From: Clostridiales bacterium Firm_05
GTDB taxonomy: Bacteria > Bacillota > Clostridia > Oscillospirales > Ruminococcaceae
Direction: 5' to 3'
NCBI GenBank assembly: GCA_001604035.1
Contig: LVAK01000012.1
Span: 1 to 38,415, forward strand
DNA length: 38,415 bases
Below are positions 8,843 to 16,155 of the stretch, piece after piece. Positions within the stretch are counted from its first letter, which is position 1. Every line of letters begins with the position of its first letter. The position numbers were made by a program, and so were the translations under genes. Below the pieces are notes generated by a model. It did no database searches. It saw only the letters and a list, made by a program, of their open reading frames with translations, and was not told the DNA's origin.

Positions 8843-10309
8843 ATGAACACACTTAAGAGAACATTAGCTTTAGTAGCTACACTTGCTATGGCTTCCACAG
8901 CATTCGCTTCATGCGGCAAGGATGATTCTTCATCTTCTTCTGAGGCTACAACAGCTGCAGATGCTGCTACAGAGGCTCCTACAGACGACAACGGCGGCGA
9001 GCCCGCTACAGAGGCCCCTACAGACGACAACGGCAGCGAGAGCAGCGCATTTTCTGCTGACCTCGGCGAAGTTAAGCTCAAGACAGGCGGCGATCAGTTC
9101 ACAGTAGTTGCTTGGAACGATCAGGACGTACCGAAGCTCCTCGAGAACTGGGGCAAGTTCGGCGGCGACACATCTAAGAACAACTTCATCTCCTTCGGTG
9201 TAGGCGGCGGCGATGCTTCTGAGAAGTATGACGCTCTCTTCCAGTCCGGTGATGACCTCGATGTTTACTTCTGTGAAGCTGACTGGGCTCTCAAGTACAT
9301 CAACGATGACACAAAGACAGCTGCTCTTGAGGACCTCGGATTCTCAGAGGCTAACTTTGCTGATGTTTATGACTATACAAACGAGATCGGTAGAGCTACA
9401 GAGGGTGCTAACGCTGGTAAGATCGTTGGTGCTTCATGGCAGGCTGCTCCTGGTGGTTTTGCTTACAGAGCTGACCTCGCTAAGGAGTATCTCGGCGTAA
9501 ACAGCCCTGAAGAGATGCAGGCTAAGATCGAGGGTTGGGACAACTTCGTTGCTGCTGCTACAACAGTTGCAGAGGCTACAGACGGTAAGGTTGCTCTCGC
9601 TGACTCACTCGGTGGTATGTGGCAGGTATTCGCTGCTAACAGAACACAGCCATGGCTCTCTAACGGCAGACTTACATTCGATTCTTCTTGCGAAGACTTC
9701 GCTAAGATCGCTAAGACTCTCTGGGACAACGGCGGCGTAACAAAGAACGGTCAGTGGACAGATTCTTGGATCCCTGCTGGTCAGGACGGCACATGTATGG
9801 GTTACTTCGTATCTACATGGGGCTTCGGTGAGACAGCATTCTTCGGCCAGGCTTCTTCTAAGTCACACGGCCAGTGGGCACTTTGTGAAGGTCCTGCTCC
9901 TTACTTCTGGGGCGGTACATGGATCGTTGTTAACCCCAACACAGATAACGCTGATCTTGCTCAGTCCTTCATCTTCAACTCAACAGTTGACAAGGAAGCT
10001 ATGAAGGAGTACGCAGTTACAAAGCCTGACTATGTAAACAACAAGGTTGTTATGCAGGAGCTCGTTGACGCTAAGACAGATCCTGATAGCTATGTAACTG
10101 AGAACCTCGGCGGACAGAACTACTTCGCAGTTCTCCACGAGAATGCTAAGGCTATCAACCTCAAGGGACTCATCACACCTTATGATGCTCTCGTTAAGGG
10201 CAAGTTCCTCGATCAGGTAACTAAGGTTTACTGTGAGGGTGGTTCTTACGAGGATACAATTTCCGCAGCAATGGATGATGTTCTTACAGTAAATCCTGAC
10301 CTTGGCTAA
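8843..10309 (+). CDS. Sugar ABC transporter substrate-binding lipoprotein (CUT1 type)
   Basis: A protein of 488 residues. A lipoprotein signal ends in FASC with the lipidated cysteine at C24. A low-complexity linker follows that contains two copies of ATEAPTDDNG (about residues 45-70), then the periplasmic-binding-type domain (FTVVAWNDQDVPKLL to the end). Extracellular solute-binding protein family 1 features include the aromatic-rich WQAAPGGFAYRADLAKEYLGV and PYFWGGTWIVV stretches. Codon use is strongly biased (GCT, CTC, AAG, GAC), which suggests very high expression, in keeping with its strong promoter and perfect AAGGAGG. The two permease genes downstream complete the membrane part. The substrate is probably an oligosaccharide; which one cannot be told from the sequence. 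Confidence 0.88.
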   Translation: MNTLKRTLALVATLAMASTAFASCGKDDSSSSSEATTAADAATEAPTDDNGGEPATEAPTDDNGSESSAFSADLGEVKLKTGGDQFTVVAWNDQDVPKLLENWGKFGGDTSKNNFISFGVGGGDASEKYDALFQSGDDLDVYFCEADWALKYINDDTKTAALEDLGFSEANFADVYDYTNEIGRATEGANAGKIVGASWQAAPGGFAYRADLAKEYLGVNSPEEMQAKIEGWDNFVAAATTVAEATDGKVALADSLGGMWQVFAANRTQPWLSNGRLTFDSSCEDFAKIAKTLWDNGGVTKNGQWTDSWIPAGQDGTCMGYFVSTWGFGETAFFGQASSKSHGQWALCEGPAPYFWGGTWIVVNPNTDNADLAQSFIFNSTVDKEAMKEYAVTKPDYVNNKVVMQELVDAKTDPDSYVTENLGGQNYFAVLHENAKAINLKGLITPYDALVKGKFLDQVTKVYCEGGSYEDTISAAMDDVLTVNPDLG

Positions 10310-10349
10310 TTCGTATCTTGGTAAAACCTGCTAATTAATTAAGCTTATA

Positions 10350-10385
10350 ATAGTTGCCTATAGGATTTATTCTATAGGCAGCTAT
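10350..10385 (+). other. Intergenic stem-loop between binding protein and permease genes
   Basis: A 14-bp stem, ATAGTTGCCTATAG (10350-10363) with CTATAGGCAGCTAT (10372-10385), has one G-U pair. Only a weak T-rich tail follows. Such elements commonly act as partial terminators or 3' stabilisers that let the binding protein be made in excess of the permeases. Confidence 0.65.
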
Positions 10386-10425
10386 TTATAATCTTTTAAC
10401 AAATTTAACGAGAGGGTGTGTGCTT

Positions 10426-11556
10426 ATGGCATCAGCTGCCCAGAGACGAATTAAATCAATCAGCTATGCTAAATATGGCTATATTTTTATATTGCCGTTT
10501 TTTCTTGTTTATTTCGTTTTTCAACTTTGGCCGTTGATTAACACATTTATCGTTGCCTTCCAGGGCAACCAGTCCAAGACCGGAGATTGGGTAGGACTTG
10601 AGAACTTCAAGACTCTCCTTCAGAAGGTCAACTTTACATCACAAGATAATAAGATCGCTCTTAACCTCGTACCTTCAAGTGATGAGGAGTACGCTGCTGC
10701 GATCGCAAAGAAAACAAATAATGCTATCCATAAAGAGTTCATTGAGTCCTTCAAGCATACTCTTGTACTCTGGATAGGTAACTTTATTCCCCAGATCCTG
10801 CTTTCACTTTCACTTGCGGTATGGTTCACAGACGCTAAGCTGAAGATCCCGGGAAAGGGCTTCTTCAAGGTTGTTATGTATATGCCTAACATCATTACTG
10901 CTGCTTCTGTTGCTGTACTCTTTATGTCACTTTGTTCAGAAGATAAGTATGGCGCATTTAACCAGTTGTTCCACAAGATGGGTATAGTAAAGACGCTGGA
11001 TGGTCCAAAGGCGGACGTTGTCCACCTGGTAGGCGGACAGGGTCACCCGTGGCCGGCACGATTCGTCATAATGTTTATACAGACCTGGATGTGGTTTGGT
11101 AATACAATGATCATGCTCATGTCAGGTATCATGGGAATCAATCCTTCGCTCTTTGAAGCTGCAAGCATCGACGGAGCAAGCAGCGGACAGGTCTTCAGAA
11201 AGATCACATTGCCACTTCTCAGCCCAATCATGGTATATACTCTCGTAACATCCATGATCGGTGGTCTCCAGATGTTCGATATTCCATACCTCTATCATAA
11301 GGGTACAAATATCAATACAGACCTTGAGACAGTCGCTGTATTCATTTATAAGAATTTCCATACAGGTCAGAAGTATCAGAACTATGGTTGGTCTGGTGCA
11401 GCTTCTGTACTCCTGTTCATTATTACGCTTGCTCTTGGCTGTATCACATTCTATCTCAACAGAGATACAGATGAGATCGCTAAGAAGAAGCAGCGTAAGA
11501 AGCTCGCTAAGCAGGCTAAGCTTCAGAATAAACAGTTTGGAGGTCTTAGCTTATGA
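10426..11556 (+). CDS. Sugar ABC transporter permease (MalF/UgpA-like)
   Basis: A protein of 376 residues. ATG 10426 is preferred over GTG 10420 because AGAGGG at 10411-10416 gives better spacing. The first membrane helix (YIFILPFFLVYFVFQLWPL) is followed by an extracytoplasmic stretch of about 80 residues, then about five helices. The cytoplasmic EAA loop that docks the ATPase is at about 244-263 (EAASIDGASSGQVFRKITLP). The C-terminus is a lysine-rich cytoplasmic tail. It overlaps the next gene by 4 bp, so translation of the two permeases is probably coupled. CUT1 family by architecture; the substrate is unknown. Confidence 0.9.
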   Translation: MASAAQRRIKSISYAKYGYIFILPFFLVYFVFQLWPLINTFIVAFQGNQSKTGDWVGLENFKTLLQKVNFTSQDNKIALNLVPSSDEEYAAAIAKKTNNAIHKEFIESFKHTLVLWIGNFIPQILLSLSLAVWFTDAKLKIPGKGFFKVVMYMPNIITAASVAVLFMSLCSEDKYGAFNQLFHKMGIVKTLDGPKADVVHLVGGQGHPWPARFVIMFIQTWMWFGNTMIMLMSGIMGINPSLFEAASIDGASSGQVFRKITLPLLSPIMVYTLVTSMIGGLQMFDIPYLYHKGTNINTDLETVAVFIYKNFHTGQKYQNYGWSGAASVLLFIITLALGCITFYLNRDTDEIAKKKQRKKLAKQAKLQNKQFGGLSL

Positions 11557-12446
11557 GCGGTAACATGAAATCTGTTTATGGACAGGGCAAGGACAATTAT
11601 ATGTTCAAGATCAGATTAAAGTCAACTATACTTTTCGTATGGTGCATTATTCTGACTATTATCTGTCTTGTTCCGATCTACATTCTTCTTATCAATGCAA
11701 CTCGTGAGGCATCTGAAATCGCTGGCGGACTTTCTATTGTTCCGGGTTCTCACTTTATGAAGAACGTTGAGACAATGAGAACTGACTTCAAACAGCAGTT
11801 CAGACCTCTCATAGGATACAGAAATAGTGCTATCATCACAATCAGCGCTACTTTCCTTTCTGTATTCTTCTCTGCACTTACTGCATACGGAATCCACGTT
11901 TATGACTTTAAACTCAAGGAGATCTCTTACACAGCTATCCTCCTCGTAATGATGGTACCAGCACAGGTTACTGCTGCCGGCTTCCTTAACTTCATGGTTA
12001 AGATCCATCTTACAGATTCCTACATTCCGCTTATCGTTCCTGCAGCAGCAGCTCCGGCGATAGTATTCTTCATGCGTTCTTACATGAAGTCTTCCTTCCC
12101 GCTGGATATCGTTGAGGCAGCTCGTATCGACGGATGCAGCGAGTTCAGAACATTCCTTACAATTGCTATTCCTATGATGAAGCCGGCTATTGCTGTTCAG
12201 GCAATATTCGCTTTCGTTGCACAGTGGAATAACTTCTATACACCTTCCATGATCCTCCTGAGCAATAAGATGTCTCAGAGAACACTTCCTATGATGATCG
12301 CTAACGTTCAGTCTATGGATACATATAAGGACTACGGTGTTGTTTACACCTGTATCGCAATCAGTATCATCCCGATCATTATTGCGTACATCCTTCTCTC
12401 AAGATTCATCATTGCCGGTGTTGCACTCGGTGGTGTAAAGGAATAA
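11553..12446 (+). CDS. Sugar ABC transporter permease (MalG/UgpE-like)
   Basis: A protein of 297 residues with about six membrane helices and an EAA loop at about 188-210 (EAARIDGCSEFRTFLTIAIP). It starts inside the last codons of the upstream permease gene (ATGA overlap). It pairs with that permease to form the transmembrane channel. No ATP-binding gene follows: a terminator ends the operon directly. In Gram-positive bacteria CUT1 importers of this kind are often energised by a shared MsmX-type ATPase encoded elsewhere, which is the likely situation here. Confidence 0.9.
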   Translation: MSGNMKSVYGQGKDNYMFKIRLKSTILFVWCIILTIICLVPIYILLINATREASEIAGGLSIVPGSHFMKNVETMRTDFKQQFRPLIGYRNSAIITISATFLSVFFSALTAYGIHVYDFKLKEISYTAILLVMMVPAQVTAAGFLNFMVKIHLTDSYIPLIVPAAAAPAIVFFMRSYMKSSFPLDIVEAARIDGCSEFRTFLTIAIPMMKPAIAVQAIFAFVAQWNNFYTPSMILLSNKMSQRTLPMMIANVQSMDTYKDYGVVYTCIAISIIPIIIAYILLSRFIIAGVALGGVKE

Positions 12447-12457
12447 TATCAAAAATT

Positions 12458-12485
12458 ACAGCACACTTCGGTGTGCTGTTTTTTT
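12458..12485 (+). terminator. Rho-independent terminator of the transporter operon
   Basis: ACAGCACAC (12458-12466), TTCG tetraloop, GTGTGCTGT (12471-12479), then a T-run to 12485. Confidence 0.95.
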
Positions 12486-12488
12486 ATC

Positions 12489-12517
12489 TTGACAAGGTAC
12501 ACCACAGGGGGTATAAT
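12489..12517 (+). promoter_or_regulatory. Predicted consensus promoter of nadE
   Basis: Perfect TTGACA (12489-12494), 17-bp spacer and perfect TATAAT (12512-12517); start near 12524. Confidence 0.8.
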
Positions 12518-12566
12518 ATAGGTATGATCTCGTTTCAAAAATCTACCGGGATCTCAGGAGGTCAAT

Positions 12567-13331
12567 ATGAGCGGAATGAATAACGCAAAAAAGTATCAGT
12601 TCGATGCTAAGGCAACAACTGAAAGACTGGTTGAGTGGGTAAGGAATTATTTTGAGACAACTGCTTCCCCGGAAACAAAGGCTATAATTGGAATTTCCGG
12701 CGGAAAGGACAGCTCTGTTGCAGCAGCAGTCTGTGTAAAGGCACTGGGCAAGGACAGAGTTATCGGTGTTCTTATGCCTCAGGGTGAGCAGTCGGATATC
12801 TCTTACAGTCATCTGCTGGTTGATACGCTTGGCATAAAGCACTACGTAATAAATGTTGGTGACACTGTCAGCACATTTATGTCAGAGCTGAAAAAGCACA
12901 TGGAGCCTTCAAATCAGGCAATTGTCAACACTCCTGCTCGTATCAGGATGACAACGCTTTACGCTGTTGCAGCCTGCTTTGGCGGAAGGGTGGTCAATAC
13001 CTGCAACCTTTCTGAGGACTGGGTGGGATATTCCACAAAGTATGGAGATGCTGCCGGAGACTTTTCACCTCTGTCTGATCTTACAGTTACAGAGGTTCTT
13101 GCAGTAGGTGATGAGCTTGGACTTCCGAAGGAGCTTGTACATAAGGTACCGACCGACGGCCTTTGCGGCAAAACAGATGAAGAGAATCTTGGCTTTACAT
13201 ATGCTATGCTTGATAAATACATCAGGGGAGAGGACGATCTCAGCTCCTGTCCTGAGATAAAGGAGAAGATCGACCGACTTCACAGGCTTAATCTTCATAA
13301 GCTTATGCTCATGCCTAAATTTGAACAATAA
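12567..13331 (+). CDS. nadE: NAD+ synthetase (ammonia-dependent type)
   Basis: A protein of 254 residues. The PP-loop motif SGGKDS (residues 44-49) binds ATP for adenylation of nicotinic acid adenine dinucleotide; further family stretches are NTPARIRMTTLYAVA, CNLSEDWVGYSTKYGDAAGDFSPL, TDGLCGKTDEENLGFTY and the YIRG region. The length fits the single-domain enzyme; there is no N-terminal glutaminase domain, so ammonia rather than glutamine is the expected nitrogen donor. ATG 12567 has CAGGAGG upstream (about 12555-12561). The gene stands alone between its own consensus promoter and a terminator. Confidence 0.92.
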   Translation: MSGMNNAKKYQFDAKATTERLVEWVRNYFETTASPETKAIIGISGGKDSSVAAAVCVKALGKDRVIGVLMPQGEQSDISYSHLLVDTLGIKHYVINVGDTVSTFMSELKKHMEPSNQAIVNTPARIRMTTLYAVAACFGGRVVNTCNLSEDWVGYSTKYGDAAGDFSPLSDLTVTEVLAVGDELGLPKELVHKVPTDGLCGKTDEENLGFTYAMLDKYIRGEDDLSSCPEIKEKIDRLHRLNLHKLMLMPKFEQ

Positions 13332-13340
13332 TATGCAGAA

Positions 13341-13375
13341 AAAAACCGGCATTAGTAATTTAATGCCGGTTTTTT
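13341..13375 (+). terminator. Rho-independent terminator of nadE
   Basis: AAAAACCGGCATTA pairs with TAATGCCGGTTTTT around a short A/T loop. The symmetric A and T tails make it usable in both directions. Confidence 0.92.
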
Positions 13376-13418
13376 AGGGGATTTTATATGAAAGAATGTG
13401 GATGTACCTCAAAAATAT

Positions 13419-13458
13419 ATATGCTCACCTACGTGATGAAATAAATGAGCATATTTTT
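13419..13458. terminator. Terminator-like inverted repeat between convergent genes
   Basis: ATATGCTCA (13419-13427) pairs with TGAGCATAT (13446-13454), flanked by an A-run on the left and TTTT on the right. It lies in the 243-bp gap between convergently transcribed nadE and the radical SAM gene and could act in either direction. Confidence 0.5.
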
Positions 13459-13544
13459 AAGGTACTGACTATATTATAGCAGAATAAATTGTATAAAGCT
13501 ATAAATTTTTTGTCATTATTTAACAATACTGGTCAAATATTGCG

Positions 13545-13572
13545 ATAATGGACTGCCGAAGCAGTCCATTAT
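13545..13572. terminator. Perfect 12-bp stem-loop at the 3' end of the radical SAM operon
   Basis: ATAATGGACTGC, CGAA loop (13557-13560), GCAGTCCATTAT. It begins 3 nt beyond the radical SAM stop codon on the minus strand. The minus-strand T-tract is weak, so it may be a terminator or a 3' stabilising hairpin. Confidence 0.6.
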
Positions 13573-13574
13573 TT

Positions 13575-14648
13575 TTAGAATAATATGTCACGGAAACAGA
13601 GCATGGGCTCGTTTTTGTCGAAATCCCAGCTGTGGAAGGAATCGCCGTGGCAAAAATCCTTCTCAGGACAGTCCGTGCATTTTGTACATGAATCTGAGAG
13701 ATCACGGCGGAACTCCTTGAACTTGTTCTGCCATACCTCGCTGAATCGGTCACGGAGGATATTTCCCTGTACCAGCTCAGGACGGCGGTCAATGTCAAGA
13801 CAGGCAATAATATCGCCGTTTGTACAGATACTTGCCGTATAAAGTCCGGCAGTACAGAGGAAGTACCAGTCTCTGATCTCACGCTCATACTCAAGGCCGA
13901 GATAGTGGCTGCAACCGTATGTAACAGGCTCGCCAGCCATTCTCATATTTCTGATAAAGTCAACGAGAGTTCTGTAATCGTCCTTGGTGAGGAGGAGATT
14001 CGGATAATCCTTTGCTCGTCCCATAGGCTCTATGTTGACAACTCGCCATGAATCAAGATCAAGCTCGCTGAATATTTTGTACAGCTCCGGAAGCTGACCT
14101 ATATTCTCGTGAGTTACAACTGTTGTTATCTGTACTGCCTTGAATGAGCCGTTCCTGATAAGACTTTCAACGCCGGCCATAGCTTTTTTGTAGCCGCCTT
14201 TTGTACGGCGGAAGTTGTCATGTGTTTCTTCAAGACCATCGATACTTACGGATATGGTTCCCATTCCGCAGCGCTGAAGATCTTTTGCAACGCTGTCGTC
14301 GATAAGAGTAGCGTTGCTGGTCATTCCCCATTTAAATCCCAATTCATTTGCAGATGACATTATATCGAAAAAATCCTTCCTGAGAAGGGGTTCGCCTCCG
14401 GTGATACACAGCATTTTATGGTCAGTCCCCATATCTTCCTTAACCTGTGTGAGAAATTCACGGTACTGTGCAGGGGAGAGCTCCTCTGCCTTGACCTCGC
14501 CGCAGCGGCTTCCGCAGTGGATACAGTTCTCATTGCAGCGCATAGTAAGTTCAAGGAAGAGATTGCGGAGCTGAGGCTTTATTTTAAGCTTATCACGATA
14601 GTCTGCCATTGCATAGAGATGACTCTTTTTAAGATTTTTATTAAGCAT
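13575..14648 (-). CDS. Radical SAM/SPASM enzyme, putative peptide/protein maturase of the YGPP operon
   Basis: A protein of 357 residues. The radical SAM core binds its 4Fe-4S cluster through C38-x3-C42-x2-C45 (MRCNENCIHCGSRCG), with the GGEP motif at 84-87 and a strand-like SVSIDG at 133-138. The C-terminal SPASM/twitch-type region is cysteine rich: C246, C265, C275, C283, C321, C324, C327, C333 and C351, enough for two auxiliary clusters. The end, HGDSFHSWDFDKNEPMLCF, is distinctive. Such enzymes install carbon-sulfur, carbon-carbon or related crosslinks in ribosomal peptides or activate enzymes. It is the third gene of a minus-strand operon, 19 nt after a lipoprotein gene; CGGAG lies before the ATG. 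Inference: the two upstream YGPP lipoproteins are its substrates. The exact reaction is unknown. Confidence 0.85.
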   Translation of the reverse strand: MLNKNLKKSHLYAMADYRDKLKIKPQLRNLFLELTMRCNENCIHCGSRCGEVKAEELSPAQYREFLTQVKEDMGTDHKMLCITGGEPLLRKDFFDIMSSANELGFKWGMTSNATLIDDSVAKDLQRCGMGTISVSIDGLEETHDNFRRTKGGYKKAMAGVESLIRNGSFKAVQITTVVTHENIGQLPELYKIFSELDLDSWRVVNIEPMGRAKDYPNLLLTKDDYRTLVDFIRNMRMAGEPVTYGCSHYLGLEYEREIRDWYFLCTAGLYTASICTNGDIIACLDIDRRPELVQGNILRDRFSEVWQNKFKEFRRDLSDSCTKCTDCPEKDFCHGDSFHSWDFDKNEPMLCFRDILF

Positions 14649-14667
14649 AGTTTTTCTCCGTTGTCAA

Positions 14668-15417
14668 TTATTCAAGTCCGAATACCCAGGGTGGGCCATA
14701 GAGCGGGACAGTTGTAGTATAAGTCTGGAATTCAGTCGGCTCAGCAGTTGTAGGTTCGATATCCTCTGTTGGAGGCTCGGTAACATCTTCATACTCATCG
14801 AAAGTTTTTATTTCACCAGTAAGATATTTGTTTACTGCTTCGATATCTTTGATATCAAATGTGCCGTCATTATTCACATCATAACGATCGTCATAGAGGT
14901 AGTATTTTGGAAAGCTTGGATCATTATAGTTTATTTTCATAAGAGTAAGATCGAAAGCGTCAACCTTACCGTCATAATCGATATCACCAGATATCTCTAT
15001 TGGCGGAGGACCGTAAAGGGGGGCTGGCAGAGCTGTAGTTGGCTCAAAACCTGGATTTTTGTAGAAATCCTCATCCTCAAAATACGGATCAGTAGGATCT
15101 TCTTCATTGTACGGATCGGTAGGATCCTCTTCGTTTATAGAAGGATCCTCTGTAGTGATCTGTCCATCTTTTTCAAAGTCCCATATGCTTGGAGGTCCGT
15201 AGAGTGTAGGTATAGTTGTAGTTGGTACATATGTATATGTAGTAGTTTCTGTCTGAGCGTTGAGCTCGTTTTCTTCAACTACTATCTTGTTGCTGAGTGG
15301 TCTTGCGAACTGCTCTTCTTCTTTTTCGCCTGCCTGCGTAACGTTTCCGCAAGCTGCAGCACTCATTGCAGCGGCGAGAACAGCAGCGGTCAGTGCAGTT
15401 GCTTTAGTTTTTTTCAT
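14668..15417 (-). CDS. Lipoprotein with three LYGPP motifs and a dockerin-like domain
   Basis: A protein of 249 residues. The lipoprotein signal ends in SAAAC with lipidated C23. LYGPP occurs three times, with tyrosines at 73, 135 and 240; each motif is preceded by a Thr/Pro-rich segment, and the last sits nine residues from the C-terminus (YGPPWVFGLE). Acidic repeats (EEDPTDPY) lie between the first two. Residues about 144-203 (GDIDYDGKVDAFDLTLMKI and DVNNDGTFDIKDIEAVNKYL) form a two-loop dockerin-like EF-hand module. It shares its signal peptide start (MKKTK) and motif count with the upstream lipoprotein. I do not recognise the family. Inference: a surface-anchored substrate of the adjacent radical SAM enzyme, possibly able to bind a cohesin. 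Confidence 0.8.
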   Translation of the reverse strand: MKKTKATALTAAVLAAAMSAAACGNVTQAGEKEEEQFARPLSNKIVVEENELNAQTETTTYTYVPTTTIPTLYGPPSIWDFEKDGQITTEDPSINEEDPTDPYNEEDPTDPYFEDEDFYKNPGFEPTTALPAPLYGPPPIEISGDIDYDGKVDAFDLTLMKINYNDPSFPKYYLYDDRYDVNNDGTFDIKDIEAVNKYLTGEIKTFDEYEDVTEPPTEDIEPTTAEPTEFQTYTTTVPLYGPPWVFGLE

Positions 15418-15443
15418 GATTCTCTCAATCCTTTCATTTTAAT

Positions 15444-15767
15444 TTAGTCGTAATTCTCCGGCGGGCCGTAGATAACTGGTATCTCGTCCTGCGAAGGCAC
15501 ATAAGGGTCGATGACATTGTCCTGTGGAGGACCGTATATGTCCTGCGGGTCGTCAATTGCAGGATCATATGGCGCAGTAGTTATGTCCTGAGGAGGACCG
15601 TAAATGCACTCCTGATTATCAGTGGCCGGCTGATACTCTGTTTCTGTCTGGATAGTGGCAGCTGATGAGCTGTCGTTGTCTGACGAGTCGTTAGTGTTGC
15701 AGGCTGAAAGATTCATTGCTGCTGCAAGAGCGGCGGCAGTCAGAAGAGTTTTCTTTGTTTTTTTCAT
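15444..15767 (-). CDS. Small lipoprotein with three IYGPP motifs at exact 22-residue spacing
   Basis: A protein of 107 residues. The start at 15767 is chosen over a longer frame from 15803 because GGGAGG precedes it and the protein then begins with a typical lipoprotein signal (lipobox LSAC, lipidated C23). IYGPP occurs at tyrosines 56, 78 and 100, that is every 22 residues, followed by QD, QD and EN. The intervening stretches also repeat a Pro-Tyr/Asp-Pro pattern (APYDPA, DPYVPS). The last motif lies seven residues from the end. This is the first gene of the operon; the next lipoprotein starts 26 nt after its stop codon. Function is unknown; the periodic motif beside a radical SAM enzyme suggests a repeatedly modified precursor. 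Confidence 0.78.
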   Translation of the reverse strand: MKKTKKTLLTAAALAAAMNLSACNTNDSSDNDSSSAATIQTETEYQPATDNQECIYGPPQDITTAPYDPAIDDPQDIYGPPQDNVIDPYVPSQDEIPVIYGPPENYD

Positions 15768-15821
15768 TATTAATCCTCCCTTATTAAAAGCGGAAAGGAA
15801 CACTTTTTCATACTATAATAT

Positions 15822-15850
15822 AGTATATACCAAATATTGGGAAAAGTCAA
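15822..15850 (-). promoter_or_regulatory. Promoter of the YGPP/radical SAM operon with overlapping palindrome
   Basis: On the minus strand TTGACT (15850-15845), 17-bp spacer, TATACT (15827-15822); start near 15815, about 48 nt before the ATG. A perfect inverted repeat, TACTATA-A-TATAGTA (15811-15825), covers the end of the -10 box and the start point, where a repressor could bind. Confidence 0.6.
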
Positions 15851-15976
15851 TGGAAAAACTGTGCAGAATAAAAAAACTCTTCAATCGCCGTCCTGATTTG
15901 TCCACCTTACATTACTTAGACGTAACATTCTCAAAAAACTCTCACATTTTTCTGAAAAAATTTTTTTGATAAATTA

Positions 15977-16005
15977 TTGACGAAGTGCGGCGAAAAAGGT
16001 ATAAT
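15977..16005 (+). promoter_or_regulatory. Predicted promoter of the PBP-like lipoprotein gene
   Basis: TTGACG (15977-15982), 17-bp spacer, TATAAT (16000-16005); start near 16012. It diverges from the YGPP operon promoter across about 130 bp that hold no gene. Confidence 0.7.
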
Positions 16006-16050
16006 ATAACTAAATAGAAAAATAAGGAAAAATGTCGGAGGCGGCAGATA

Positions 16051-16131
16051 ATGGGTGTCCGTATGTGGTATTTGTATATCAGAGTTTTTTCGACGGGATA
16101 TCTGAACGCCTTCAGCACTATAATTTCCTGA
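16051..16131 (+). CDS. Possible 26-residue leader peptide
   Basis: The 5' leader of the PBP-like gene contains a short frame from ATG 16051 to TGA 16131 preceded by a good GGAGG (16037-16041) at 9-nt spacing. The peptide is hydrophobic and aromatic (MGVRMWYLYIRVFSTGY at its start). It could be a translated leader or a chance frame; no attenuator hairpin was identified after it. An overlapping 37-codon frame from 16032 lacks a comparable ribosome binding site. Confidence 0.3.
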   Translation: MGVRMWYLYIRVFSTGYLNAFSTIIS

Positions 16132-16155
16132 ATTTAATACAGTAAGGATGATAAT

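Noticed and set aside
10310-10425. Treating the stem-loop after the binding-protein gene as a full operon terminator
   Set aside because: The T-tract is weak and the permeases have no separate promoter that I can see, so a partial terminator or stabiliser is more likely.
13388-13444. An 18-codon frame starting MKECGCTSK downstream of nadE, considered as a small RiPP precursor for the nearby radical SAM enzyme
   Set aside because: It is on the opposite strand to the radical SAM operon, lies inside a terminator-like inverted repeat, has only a weak GGGG upstream, and is very short. The YGPP lipoproteins are far better substrate candidates.
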